The translations under genes were made by a program, and so were the position numbers. Source: Chara braunii (lineage: Eukaryota > Streptophyta > Charophyceae > Charales > Characeae). Taken from it: a stretch of DNA of 43,324 nt. Shown piece after piece: positions 20,627 through 31,681 of this stretch. The first letter of the stretch is position 1, and every line of letters begins with the position of its first letter. The stretch is from positions 171,781-215,104 of the forward strand of contig BFEA01000426.1 in the NCBI GenBank assembly GCA_003427395.1, given 5' to 3'. Under the pieces are notes generated by a model. The model was not told the origin of the DNA, did no database searches, and was given only the letters and a program-made list of their open reading frames with translations.

Positions 20627-21515
20627 GGGCGCGGCTGCAGGGGAGGTTGATTACGTTTCGGCTGAGGGCATTCTCGCGCGAAGTGTCCCGACTGTTTACA
20701 GTTGTAGAATTCGATTATCCCCGCTGGATTAGCCATATGCAGGGCAGCGGGAGGAGGAGCTAGTCCCACTGCAGGAAGGACGGTCAGTAGCGGGTACTAA
20801 GTGGAAACAGGCCGAGAAGGGTTGGAATTAGTCTTCATTAGTTTTGTCATGATCTGCTCCAGCCGTTCCATCTAAGAAGCCTGCATCTGAAGCAGATTAT
20901 TCATCCACTCAGACTGTTTAGTCATAGCGTTATGAATCATCTGAGCCAGATGCATGTTGGTGATACTGTGTTCACAGGCGCCACTTTGGGAGGAAGAGGA
21001 GGTTTGGTGAGAGGTAGGGAGTGATACGGGGAGGGATCAGGGGCGGGGCCGTCCTGATAGTCGTGATCGGGACGAGGGTAAAACCGTCCCACCGCTCTGA
21101 GTCATGACTGCCGCTTAGGGGCCACGTCTTGGATCGTGTCCGAAATGTCTTTTTCTCCCTGACTAATGTACTTACGCGCGTCCAACAGATCTAGCTCGAG
21201 GGCTTTGGCTATAATGACGGATAGTTGGTTCGTCTTATGAGGGATCTTTTTCTGTAGCTTCGCCTTCAACACGAGATTACGGAGATGATCGATGAACAGA
21301 TCTCGAGCAACATTTTCTTCTCATCCCGATTTGTGGAAGGCGGTCTGAAATCGATCCACGAAGTCGGGTAACAGTTCCCCTGGTTCCTGTGGACGGGTCT
21401 TCAGTACGAACCACGCAGCATCTTCGTTGACCGCGTCAAATCGCGCTAGGAATGCTGTCGGGCCCATAGGTCCTGCACCGTAGAGGGCAGCGCGGGACCC
21501 TCCCGGCCGCGTCAC
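20619..21515 (-). pseudogene. gypsy element A gag, central and C-terminal part with damaged zinc knuckle
   Basis: The N-terminal end reads FLARFDAVNEDAAWFVLKTR and LLPDFVDRFQTAFHK, the usual end of the retrotransposon gag domain. It continues in frame through TGA codons (21321-21323, 21102-21104) with LFIDHLRNLVLKAKLQKKI. After a frameshift near 20980 come an M-rich helix (NNLLQMQAS) broken by TAGs at 20872-20874 and 20797-20799, and a CCHC knuckle at 20668-20709 in which the first Cys is Phe (FYNCKQSGHFARECP). Gag forms the particle and binds RNA through the knuckle. The N-terminal half of the gene is found at 28356-28587, beyond the long repeat. Confidence 0.8.
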
Positions 21516-23204
21516 ACAGGAGTTGGTTTAAATCCTTCGTCGCAATATACATGGAGCCTCCGCAAGCCGCTCCGGCCGAGTGCGCCAGCCATACCTCTCG
21601 CGAGCCCCTACGACAGGATAGGGCCTACGCGAGGCACGACTTACCTCCACCTTACGGAAGTTGTCACCTCCCTTCGGTGGGCGTTTCCCCGCCGAGCTAC
21701 CAGTCCACAGTACGAAAGTTGATCAGCTGCAATCGCAGAGGTGGACCAACCGAGGGCGTTTCTCGTTCGCTGTAGCATAGGGGGTACGCGCGGTAATACG
21801 GCTCTATCGGACCCGCACGCGAACCGACATCTTGGGGGGCTGAGGTCCCAAGCGCGTCGAATAGGACGCATCCCACACACCACGCGCACACCACTTTACG
21901 AACACAAAAATAAAACACACACACGCACACATACGAAATGACACAACTCAAACAACACGACAACGCTCCTAGCCCCTCGGTAGCCAACCCATAACTTTTC
22001 GATGCGGAAATCGGATAGGCGTCGCGCGCGAGACTTAGTATAAAAACCGCTCGGACGCAGGGCCTACTCATATCGACTCACAATGCAGGCGTACGCAAGC
22101 AGTTGCAATGATGGCGTACTATGTAGTCCCCGTAATCGCGTGGTCCTCGTTAATCTCGAGGGTCGCATTCGACACTCAAGTGTCGACTGACACACGCCTT
22201 GAGGGTAAATCTCTCGACGCTGGACAACCGCCAAGCGTGGTTGAATACCACACACCCTCTTCTGCACTCTGTGCAGAGTGGGGCTCTGCACGGGGGCAGA
22301 TTCCTTCCCTGCAGAGCCTAGGGCTTGGGATGTTCTGGGCAAGGATCTTGAATCCCGGCCCAGAACCAACGTCCGACCATGAAAATCTCTAAGAAGCAAA
22401 GGATAAAAGGGGATCTCCCTTTTTCTCTTAAGCCATAATCTGGCTAACCCCTGCGCACGATCACAATAAGTTGCGCGCATGCCCTAGGCACATGTAAATA
22501 TATTCATAAGGCTTATTCATATAGGACGATCACTTCTCACAGTCACAGTGAGGCTCCTCTCGGCCACATATATATGTATGTGAGCGCAGACAGTCAAATC
22601 CCAAGTTCGAATCACCAAACATACATGCAATCACATCAAAGATTCAACCAGAAAGTCCATTCACTACACGGGGTCAACTTCAATCATTCTCTGTACTCAC
22701 ACCCCTCGCTTTAGCCATGCAAGCCTCACTCTTGTGCAACTCCTCAAAACAAAATACTCAGTACTTTTCTTTAAATGGCCATTCAAATAAAGTCCGGGTG
22801 AAAACACAAAAAAATAATCCAAGTCACAAGGCTGAAGCCTTTAGGTTAAGTAGCGAGAGTGGATTGAAGTTGAATCGTAGACCGACGAGTCGGCAACCGA
22901 CCTCTTATCAGTGATAACAGAAGATGACCCTTATAGGATCAAGTTGAAACTAGTCCAAGTTCTGAGTCGAATTTCCAAGAAAGGCCTGTACCATACGACA
23001 GGTCAATGTCCAAGCTAAATTATCAGCATATGGGGGATAAACCTCCATAGCACATCCTTACTCAAGGTTATCTGCCAACTAAGTCTAAGCCTACCTCTAA
23101 GCCTGTGCCCAAAGCAAAGGTAGACTAATGGCAGAATCTCCCCTATTCAGGGTGGATCGCCAAAATCGTCACCTATCAAAATATAATCTACCTCCTTCAA
23201 ACCA

Positions 23205-23495
23205 AGAAAATTTCGGCAGCGCTTCCCGTAGGAAAAGTGTCTTTCCAGAATTCATATAAGTCCAAATATAAAAGCAGAAATAATCTTTAACTCTGGAAAG
23301 TCAAATTTTGTCTAACTCCCTGAATTAGTAAAAATTTGGGCAGCACTCCCTTTAGAAAGTGAGACTTCCCAGGTTTACACTAAGTCAGATATGAACTCAA
23401 AAGACAACTTGAGTTCAACTTAGACAAGATTTAACCAACTCCCTAGTTTTGCAGAAATTTCTGCAGCACTCTCTTTAGAAAAGTGTTATTCCAAA
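23205..23495. repeat. tandem units with a GCAGCACT core (copy 2)
   Basis: Three units (near 23210, 23335 and 23455), better preserved than the syntenic units at 6650-7170, each with AAATTTnGGCAGCnCTnCC and then TTAGAAAnGTG. Confidence 0.6.
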
Positions 23496-23585
23496 ATTTA
23501 TACAAAGCTAAATCCAAAACTCGAGAATAACTTTCTCTCTGCCAATTTCATTTCTCTCTGAATCTTCATGTGTGTGGCATCGAGT

Positions 23586-24012
23586 CAGACCCCGTGAACT
23601 TACAGAAGGGACTGCCCTTTGCCAAGGTTACTTCTTCAGAATAAAAAGCAGGAAGAGGCTGAGTCACCTAAACTTATAGAACAACTCAGACCTCCTCGTT
23701 CAGAAACCAAAGAAACAGATAAAACCCCAATGAAAACAAGGCAACCCAAAACACAAAAACTTATTGAATGCCCCGAGTCCCTGAAAATCAGGCACAATCA
23801 GACCCTTCACAAGTCAGAGCAGTCAGGCCACCTGAACTTACAGAACAGCCTGACCCTTCATGCAAGCCATAGCACTGGGTCTCCCCAAACTTATGGGGAC
23901 ATCCCAGCCTCCAGAGCAATCAGACCCCCTAAACTTATAGAAGGGTCTGACGCTCCATGCAAGTCAAAATAAACAAAGCACTGGGTCTCCCCAAACTTAT
24001 GGGGACCTCCCA
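23586..24012. repeat. array of hairpins with a conserved AAACTTA loop (copy 2)
   Basis: Six units share the loop core (A/G)AACTTA. Stems differ but pair: CTGAGT (23659-23664) with ACTCAG (23684-23689); CAGGC (23824-23828) with GCCTG (23848-23852); CTGGG (23875-23879) with CCCAG (23903-23907), enclosing CCCC/GGGG; CAGACCC (23921-23927) with GGGTCTG (23943-23949). Weaker stems flank the units at 23586-23614 and 23981-24012. The array lies in the same relative position as 7504-8189. Confidence 0.75.
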
Positions 24013-27000
24013 ACCTTAATGACCCAGCCAACCATCAAGCAAACCAACCCACCATCATGCCTTTCCCCAGATGCAGTTCCTTTCAACAATCTGAATTCAC
24101 ACAGCCAAACGAAGTTGAAACTGAACTTGAGGAGACATTTTTTTACTTAGTCTGATTCAGTGTCCTGAAAGTCGAACAAAAATCAAAGTAAGGCTGCACA
24201 CCATATACTCAGTCAGAGATGCAATGGGAAATACAGGTAGAGGCTATAACTGGGTTTATAGAGGGAAAGCAATAGCTACCTTACAATTCCCTGCCTCCAG
24301 AACTCCTCCTAAGTTCTGGCAGGGCTCCCGCAATCGGTGGGCTGACTCCCCACAGAGTCTTGCTGCGGACCTATGGGTTGCAATCCCGCCTGCCGCCTTC
24401 CTCTCAGAACCAATAGACGAGACTTAAAGTAAAAAGGGCAGAAGGAGAAAGATTTGAGACTCTCAGATCCAAGAGAGGTGCACTCAGACTCGCAAGAGAG
24501 GGCCTTCATACCTTCAGTCGCCTGAGGGCCCCGCAATGATGGCCAGACTACAACAGCTTGTTTAAACTGACGTCAAACCGCCGGCTATTGACTTCTCGGT
24601 GCCTCCTTCAAGCCGCAGCAACAACTCCCTTTCAACAACTTCGTCTCTCCGCCACGTATGTAGGCCCAGAACGCAATAGTTGTGGCTCTAAACCCAGGCT
24701 GGGAGCCAAACAAACAACCTTCCTCTCGTGTTGTGGCAACCTGCAACGTAGTTCGACTAGCTACGCAGCAAGAAGAATGCGTGCTTTCGGTTATACAGCT
24801 CGTCCTCAGCCCCGACCAGTATTCGACCCATAGCTGGACTCACGCCGCTTCAGCCCGCAGGGTGAACATTGGGCCGTCCATCAGCTAAGTTTTCAAATTT
24901 TCATCTGTGGGGATGAAAGGCGCACCAGAAAACAGCTAAGTCCACCTTCCTCAGCAAGGTTGTTGCAGCCTCAGTCCACTAGCCAAGCTACGTTCTAGCT
25001 AATGCACAGGCTCGCAGCCATTATGCTTGGCCTCACTTTACTCCTTGATGGAATATGCGCTGTACTCGCTGGCAGCTAAGCTCTGCAGTCCGTTGCCCAC
25101 AGCCTGCAGCTTGACCTTCAACTCGTCCCTTTCCCTCCCTTAGTCTATGTACACACCTGGTTGTCTACACGGCCCGGTTCATTCGCAATCACCAAGGCAA
25201 AGGCCCTCGACCAGAGGGGAGCCGTGACGACGACGTAAAACAAACCAATGGTCCGCAAGATCGTTACAAAGGGCGCTATTTCAAGGGGCAGTACCACGAT
25301 GATGGGTACAATGCCCGCCACCGTGCGCCATACTGCTGAGACCAACACCTTACTAAGTGCGAGGAACACCATCGGCGAGAGTCTGCGCCTAGCCGAACCT
25401 GCAACTCGTTTATAATGGCACACTGCAGGTAGGATGGCCAGTAAGCACGATGCCAACGACCAGCATGATGAGCGCCATTGGAGGAGACAACTCTTCGCTG
25501 CGACCGCTATCCCGCACTCTCTCCCATCGAGGCATACTCCCCTTGTGCGCAACTCTCATTACTCACCTTAGGCGCAACTGAAGACGAGCCCTCTGCATAA
25601 CACTAATGAAAGCATCATTAGCAACTGCGCTCGTCTCTGCGCTTACTGCCTTACTCATCAGGTACGTATCTTTGTCCCTTATTCTCCCCTTGGCTGTATT
25701 TGCCTTTTCCTCGCATCCCTCGTTCCCAGTGAACCTGGCCGGCATCCCGGTCGGGTGAGTATGTCGTTCGGAACGGCCTAGGAGTGTTGAAACACAGTCG
25801 GGGGAGGAAGCTTTCACAACTGTGGTATTCATCGGAATGACCGCCAATCGTGGTCACAACCAACAGGTAAGTTCCCTACCCCGCAACTGGCTCCATGCTA
25901 CTTCCACTGGTAGCCTATACGGAGTCGAATGAATCTGTCCCTACAACGCGGGCAGGTTCACTCCCTACTTTACGTAGCAGCAACTACTCTCTCCTGGCGT
26001 AGCTTTCTTACTAACAATCTCAAAACCTACCTACTAAACTCTAAATCTAACACTACCACTCGATTCCCCGGGGGTCAAACCTCCAAGATTGCTTCCTCCC
26101 TCGCCGAATCCCACCGTGAGTCGTACGAGGCATCCACTTTCCACTGCGCTCCACCCACCTTTCCGCCATGTCTCCGCGCACCCTCTTCTTCGTCTAGCTC
26201 CATATTCGCTAACTCCCTATCAAAACTAACTGCAAACTCATACTCGCCCATCCCGAAAACCCCTCATTTGAGTCTTCGTCCGTTCGTTTTCGTCAAGAAA
26301 CGAACGAGTTTGACATTTCCTCCTCCCGTCCTCTTTCACTCCGGCCATAGCCTGGCGCACTAACCTCTCTTACTAACACTTTTACTACTGATTTTTTACT
26401 AATTCTAACTACGAATTCAAATTCGCCCTAGTCTAAAACCGTAGTTTCGACTTTTGCCCCGTCGAAATCCGTGCGGAAACGCATCCGATATGCGTTTCCC
26501 ACCTCCCTCCGTTTCTACTCCCGGCCATCTCCGCGCGGCCCCTTTCTCTTTTAATTCTAATTCTACTAACCTAACGTTACCATCGGTTTCGCCCTGGCAA
26601 AAAAAAAACCTACCACGTTCTCCCGCGGTCCGATTCTATTGAGAATCGTGCACGCCACTCATCCCCAACTGCGCCCTGCCTGTCTCCCCACCATCTCTGA
26701 CTGCACCCGGCCCGTTTTCCCGTCCGGGTTCATTTCATCCGTCTTCGAAGTCCCCCCCCGCTTGCTACCTGGCCCGCTTGCTTGCTGCAAGTTCACGTAG
26801 CGACATGCCTCCCCTACCGTGCTCCGCCCCGCTGTGGCCCAGCTCCTGCCGGCTCCTGGCATCTCCACCATCACCCCCGCATGAACCTAGCGCGCCCCTC
26901 CGTCCTGGTCCATTCCTTTCCCCTGCTTGCTGCCGCCCGGTGCCGCCCAGCTGTCTCCGCTGCTGCCCATCGTTCTGTTGCGCCAGCACCCGCCCCGCTG

Positions 27001-27120
27001 ATGCGCAGCGCTGTCTGACTAGCCCCACCGGCCTCGACGAAGGCAAGGACTGGCGAAGGAGAAAACCCAAAACGCGCAGCTCCTCCTCCGCCTTATACAT
27101 TTCTCCCGAGCGCGGGCCCG

Positions 27121-27171
27121 CGCTAATCTTCTCTGTATCGTTGCAATTTTAACGGATGTCCCGAAGGACCT
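27121..27171 (-). pseudogene. U6 snRNA-like segment, well preserved 5' half
   Basis: On the minus strand it reads GTCCTTCGGGACATCCGTT, AAAATTGCAACGATACAGAG and AAGATTAGC. Compared with plant U6 as I know it, the 5' stem is two bases shorter and about two positions differ in the next 38 bases; the ACAGAGA box is intact. The 3' half (U2-pairing and internal stem-loop) is unrecognisable. No promoter elements of a U6 gene are present. Confidence 0.8.
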
Positions 27172-27297
27172 CGGCCTCGGCAGCGCCCCACGGCTCTTCG
27201 CAGCCCGAACAGCGTAACTGCCACCTCGCCTCACACTACTGCGTATGGATCTGGCCCTCTTATAAGGCCGGGTTCGGGCAGGTACACCCCCCCCCTT

Positions 27298-27381
27298 CCA
27301 TAATTTATGCATGTCATCCCGGCGGACCACGCTAATCTTCTCAATACCGTTCCAGTTTCTAACGGGTGTCCCGAAGGACAC
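27298..27381 (-). pseudogene. U6 snRNA-like segment, near full length
   Basis: On the minus strand it starts GTGTCCTTCGGGACACCCG, runs through AACTGGAACGGTATTGAGA (altered ACAGAGA box) and AAGATTAGCGTGG, and continues with GGGATGACATGCATAAATT, the 3' internal stem-loop region of U6. It is about 84 nt against about 100 in a real U6. It lies about 65 bases downstream of the tRNA-like segment at 27445-27517 and upstream of the second U6-like segment. Confidence 0.8.
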
Positions 27382-27444
27382 AGCCTGGGCCGCGGGAATG
27401 ACTGGCCCCAGGCGGTTCCGGATGTTTGGTTTGGTTCATCACAA

Positions 27445-27517
27445 CCCATCATCTGGGTTCGAACTCGGTCCGCATTTCAACAGGCGAGGAGTGTACTTAT
27501 TGAACTAAGCCCATGGG
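27445..27517 (-). pseudogene. tRNA-like segment (copy 2)
   Basis: 73 bases on the minus strand. CCCAT at the 5' end pairs with ATGGG at the 3' end like an acceptor stem, GCTT pairs with AAGT around the A-box-like TTAGTTCAAT, and GAGTTCGAACCC resembles a B box. The anticodon and T stems pair poorly and no anticodon can be assigned, so it is not an active tRNA gene. It is syntenic with 11018-11085. Confidence 0.6.
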
Positions 27518-27676
27518 GCCTACCATACCCCCACTGCACCGTGCCCCAAGGCAAAACGGGGCGCGGCTCCGGCGCAGCCATGAAAACAGTTTGTAATGGC
27601 ACTTCAGGCAACACCGTGAATACAACATACCCCATGTGATCTCACCGCCGTCTCGCATCCCCGAACGGGACGTGAT

Positions 27677-27720
27677 AAATAAAAAAAAAAAAGGAAAATA
27701 AAATAAAATAAAAAAATAAT
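27677..27720 (+). repeat. A-rich tract (copy 2)
   Basis: Runs of A broken by single T and GG. Matches the A-rich tract at 11128-11164 in order relative to the tRNA-like segment. Confidence 0.6.
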
Positions 27721-28134
27721 ATCGGGGAACAGCGGGGCGGCTGGCGCCTCGTCAGTCCCGCAGATCGGGCCCGCCGCCGCGCCCGTAAACAAAACCAAGG
27801 GGGGTAGCCCTGGCGGCCCTCAACCCCATCAGTTCCTTCCACGACGCTCCGCTGCAGTTGCTGCGCCGACGCCTGCTGGCCTCAATCCCCGAACCCTCGT
27901 AGCGTCAACCCAATGCCGTAACCTATAGGGCTAAGCCCAGGCCTAAGTTTGGCTCCGACGGACGTCTAAATAAACCGGACACTGCGTAGCGCACGGGCCG
28001 ATTGAAAACGCCTCAATGGCCACCCTGTTGTCAATGTCGTCCTCCATACGTACGCACGGGTCGCAGGTGAGCACCTTAGTCAACGAGACATAATCTCTCT
28101 AATCCCTATTTAATCAGGAGAAAACAAAAATTAT

Positions 28135-28154
28135 GGTCGGCGAACACGCCGACC
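28135..28154. other. conserved perfect hairpin (copy 2)
   Basis: GGTCGGCG (28135-28142) pairs with CGCCGACC (28147-28154) across AACA. Homologous to 11909-11928 with a compensatory change at the outer pair. Confidence 0.7.
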
Positions 28155-28221
28155 CTTTAAACATCAACAATTAAAAGATCACGCGCGCCTCCAAAATCCG
28201 CGCGCCCACACACTCTCTATT

Positions 28222-28587
28222 CTAGTCAACCGTCCAGCCAACGTAAATCACAGACGCGGCCGCGCCTAGCGCGGTATACTTAAACTTTAGGCCAAACTTA
28301 TCTCCTGTCATTCGCAAAAACCAGGGCGGATACCCTTGTAAGGGTATTCGTGCTGACAACACTCTCTTAAAGGTGTCCCAATCTACCCATCGGTGCCTTC
28401 TGAACCAATCGTGCACAGTATTTCGGAGTAACAAGGTGACGCAGGGAAGGTCGTCGGCGCCATAACCTTGTGCTTGCACGGCTTCAAGCCATCCCTCCGG
28501 ATGAGTGTAGTTGAGGTAGAGTGGAAAGGCTGCGGGGATACTTACCATCACCCGGGGAGGTGTTCCATTAGCATCAGCCATGGGCAT
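28222..28587 (-). pseudogene. gypsy element A gag N-terminus running into the long repeat
   Basis: The frame opens with ATGCCCATGGC; the second ATG (28581) has the better context. Residues 1-78 contain FPLYLNYTHPEGWLEAVQAQ and LLLRNTVHDWFRRHRWVDWD, then TFKRVL, the start of a retrotransposon gag domain. After about residue 78 the frame reads into the repeat (IPLQGYPPWFLR) and stops at 28222. The missing remainder of the domain begins at 21515. It lies about 120 bases downstream of the primer-binding site, the normal place for gag. A decayed version of the same stretch, with stops, borders copy 1 of the long repeat near 12130-12160. Confidence 0.7.
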
Positions 28588-28704
28588 CTCTATTCGGGCC
28601 TCGGCGGACCTCTGCCGAGTGACGGGAGGACTGAGGCGATTAGATTGTTTAGCTAATCTTCCTCTCGCCAGCTCGTCTTACTATTGTCAGAATCGACACG
28701 TGTC

Positions 28705-28717
28705 GGCTCCGATACCA
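28705..28717 (-). promoter_or_regulatory. primer-binding site for initiator-Met tRNA
   Basis: TGGTATCGGAGCC on the minus strand differs by one base from the standard plant retrotransposon site TGGTATCAGAGCC, complementary to the 3' end of initiator Met tRNA. It lies directly after the 5' LTR and before gag, which fixes the orientation of element A. Confidence 0.85.
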
Positions 28718-28718
28718 A

Positions 28719-29592
28719 CCTCACGCCCTGCGCTGTCTTCCGTTCGGAGTGTTTTCGATTGCGGAAGGGGGCCCTGGACAGACAACAAAATAAGGTGTAC
28801 CAAGGATTTCTAGAAGTTGAGTGCGGGGATACGGACAGAACCGAAATCCCCCGTGTTGGTCCGACCGTGACTTAGTAAGAGGGGAGGATCCGCTTCTACG
28901 CGGATATCTTAGAAAAAAAAGGGCTCGCGCGGGACGTTCGACGCGAGAATTTCAATCCAAAAAATATCGTTGAACGTCCCAACGGGCCGTTGCCCTTCGC
29001 TTAGCGTGAAAGGGGGCGGGTACACTTCTCGTGTCTCGTTTTCGGATCAAGTCCCGACGCCGCTCATTGCACAACTCAGAATTTGACGTGGAGGGTCTCA
29101 ATCGTGTGGCTCGCTCTTTGTGTTCGTCCTCACTCCGTACACGGTAGTGGAAACCCTTGGATTGATAATGCTCGAGGCGACAGCAGTCGCTACACAGAGT
29201 GTTGGGCCAATGGGGCGCCACTGCCGTCCACGGAATGACAATCAACTCGTTAAACGGTAATAGCAGTGAATAAGGCGGAAAATGCGTATCAATAATGAGT
29301 ATTAATGACAAAGCCTGCTCCGACAAATCCTGAGCACCGAGTTTCTGGGGGGAAATGATATCGGCCGCCGATCTTGGCGACAACTTCTCGTACGTCCCAC
29401 TCGCACACACGTGTCTTGTTCTCGTTATACGGGAAGGGACGTGGCGGGAGTACGGGAGGCCGGCGCCCAGTCGAGTTGGGGCCTTCAGTCCACATGGCAA
29501 ACCAATCAATAACCGTTCATCATTAATCCCCGTTTATCGATCGGGTTTTGCCTTTATCTATCTGAAGCAAAGTGAGAACATCTTTCGTTTCT

Positions 29593-29666
<74 letters not shown>

Positions 29667-29725
29667 TGGTTTATGGTTTCGCCCAGAAAACTTTATACAA
29701 TGGTCGTAGGGGCGGTACCTACATN

Positions 29726-29800
<75 letters not shown>

Positions 29801-31663
29801 GGCAATGGTTTATGGTTTCGCCCAGAAAGCTTTATACAATGGTCGTAGGGGCGGTACCTACATCCAGTGGGACATAGCTAGTGATCCACGTATGCAAGTC
29901 GTACGTGGCGCCCTCCTTCTTTCTGGGGGGACAGGTCGCCTTCGGGATTTTTGCGAAACGAGGGCAAGCTGCAGAGGGGATGAGGAGCGTATCCTGGATT
30001 GAAGACCCGCCTGCAATCTTTGCATCGTCAGATCTAAGCACTCTTGCATTCTCGAACAAAATCCCAACAACATTGCTCTAGGCTGCAATTCAATTGTCCT
30101 CACGCACTCCATTCACCACAACTCTTTACTTGAATCAAAGGTCAATCCATCAAAGACGAAACATTCGGAGTTACTCATCGCGGAAGGTGCGAAAATGGCA
30201 GACATAGATTATTCAGTGTTCCGTGTGCTCTGTACCCTTGTCCCGTTATTCCAAGTCTAATCAAAGCGTCTAACCCTCAGGCAACCATTCTCAAACATGC
30301 ATAATCATTCACGTTAGAAGATGAGCTAGCGAAATGAACTCCATAGAGAACAATCACACAAAAGTCTGGAGATGAAAGAGTTTCCGGCTTAACTGCCACG
30401 AAGTTGCATTCATACCAAGGAATAGGACAGAGACAGAGAGGCGCATCCATCGTAAAGTTTCACCATGGCCCCGGGCCATTCATCCATCCAACTCATGTCA
30501 CTTCTCATACCTGCACCGACGGTCCCGACCGTCGTATGCCACCTGCCACCATCGTGACCGTCACCCCGCCGACTTGGTTTCTACGCGGGCTTGCCCTAAT
30601 CCCACAGTCCGTCGTGGCGATCAGACGCACAGCCAACCAGTCTACAGTCAGTCCGTCGGGACTTTTCGACTCGCATCACACGCACACCATCTAGCCACTG
30701 CTTCCTGGAAGCTGGATGACGAGTTGAGATAGAGATTTGCGGAAGTGCCGGCGGAATTTATAGTTGTGAGAAGGGAGATAGATGCGAGGAAAGATGGAGG
30801 GTAGGACAAAGAAAGGTGAGGGAGGGCTTGAGGGTAATCGTCCGTTGAAAGTCATGTTGATCCCTAAGAGTCCGATCTCGGCCAATCAGCATTGTCATGC
30901 AATAGGAATCTCCTCTTACACGACGCTTCTCCTTGGCTAGGTGGGAAGAGAGGATCGACCGGGTTTTTCGAGCGTGGGTCTTAGAGCGGGAAGAAGAGGA
31001 GTGCGAGGGATAGCGCGAAATGGGTCTAAGCTTCAGATGATCAAGAAAGAGAAAAAGAGCGCGCGCGGGGAAGGAGAGAGAAAAACAGTTACAGGGGGAG
31101 GGAGCGAGAAAGCATGTGCGCGCGAGGGAAGGAGCTGAGAGGAGCGCGAGAAGGAAGGAGGAGGGGGCTCGTTGCAATGGTACTGAACAGCAAAAGAAGA
31201 ATGGACACCGAAACAGTTGCAGTTTTTCCCAACCCTATGCTAATTCAAAAATTGAAATCACCATATCCGCGCGAAAAGTAGACGAGGGAAAAGAAACAAA
31301 GTCCTACGCCTCATTCCTATTCCTACAAAATTCCCAGAGTTTCCCTTGTCGAGGCCGAGAACATTCGCGTGTGAAAGGAAACACCGCGTTCCATTAATTT
31401 CGGAATTCCTAACTGTCGAGCCAAATTCCAAGCGAGCTCACTAAGGCGCGCATAATTCCCATGCATTTTCAAATTAAAACAAATGACGTAATTTCAAGAA
31501 CTACTAGTGCTGACAACATACAGATTTTAATGAGGTATCTTTAATCGAACAAAAATAGGGGGGGGGCTCCCGGGGGCCGATCACGACACATCTAGATGCA
31601 GAGAAAACACGGGGAGGGAAGGGGTCTGAAAGATGGCGCAGGTCCGGAAGCTGGTTCGTCACA
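28719..31663 (-). repeat. 5' LTR of gypsy element A
   Basis: Begins TGTGACGAACCAG at 31663 (minus) and ends next to the primer-binding site. It shares with the element B LTR (38570-39828) the start TGTGACGAACCA, the block around 29161-29280 (FPPY/FLLLP-like frame and a CxxC), the block around 28780-28830 with AAATCCTTGG, and GGGCGTGAGGTT near the end. The final CGTCACA seen in B is missing. It is about 1.7 kb longer than B, partly from the GA repeat, its artificial duplication and unshared sequence at about 29560-30900. A minus frame at 28952-29509 (185 codons) falls inside the LTR and is probably not a gene, although its FPP..LLLP...PW.A.AP.WPNT.C..C pattern is shared with B. Confidence 0.65.
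29598..29798. repeat. GA microsatellite split by a single N
   Basis: Two runs of GA (29598-29659 and 29728-29798) on either side of an N at 29725. The 59-60 bases after each run are almost identical (one G/A difference), ending CGGTACCTACAT, so the second run and block are likely the same locus assembled twice. Confidence 0.9.
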
Positions 31664-31681
31664 TACTATAGCCAAATGCAA

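Larger units (their letters stand above)
21486..28355 (-). repeat. long gene-free interspersed repeat, copy 2, inside gypsy element A gag
   Basis: Same repeat as 3485-12127. Its left end (GGGACCCTCCCGGC) adjoins gag codons ALYGAGPMGPTAFLARF and its right end (AAGGGTATTCG, then about 15 bases) adjoins gag codons WDTFKRVL, so about 6.9 kb separates two halves of one gag gene. Internal landmarks: hairpin at 22170-22185, GCAGCACT units at 23205-23495, hairpin array at 23586-24012, U6-like and tRNA-like segments at 27121-27517, A-rich tract at 27677-27720, hairpin at 28135-28154. The stretch 24700-27100 has scattered frames up to 144 codons with low-complexity composition; I see no gene there. No clear terminal inverted repeat or target duplication is seen. 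Confidence 0.7.

Noticed and set aside
25145-27152. Frames of up to 144 codons in repeat copy 2
   Set aside because: Low-complexity Ser/Pro/Arg composition on both strands, no motifs, and not conserved in copy 1.
27445-27517. Functional tRNA gene
   Set aside because: Acceptor and D stems pair but the anticodon and T stems do not, and no anticodon loop can be placed.
3485-28355. The two long repeats as the LTRs of one element enclosing gypsy A
   Set aside because: They are far too diverged for LTRs of an element whose RT is this well preserved, and element A has its own LTR and primer-binding site at 28705-31663.
28952-29509. 185-codon minus frame as a separate gene
   Set aside because: It lies within the element A LTR; the homologous stretch in the element B LTR is broken by stops and shifts.
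29355-29848. Plus frames encoding RERERE runs
   Set aside because: Translation of the GA microsatellite.
30758-31177. 139-codon minus Ser/Leu-rich frame
   Set aside because: Purine-rich DNA inside the LTR; composition artefact.
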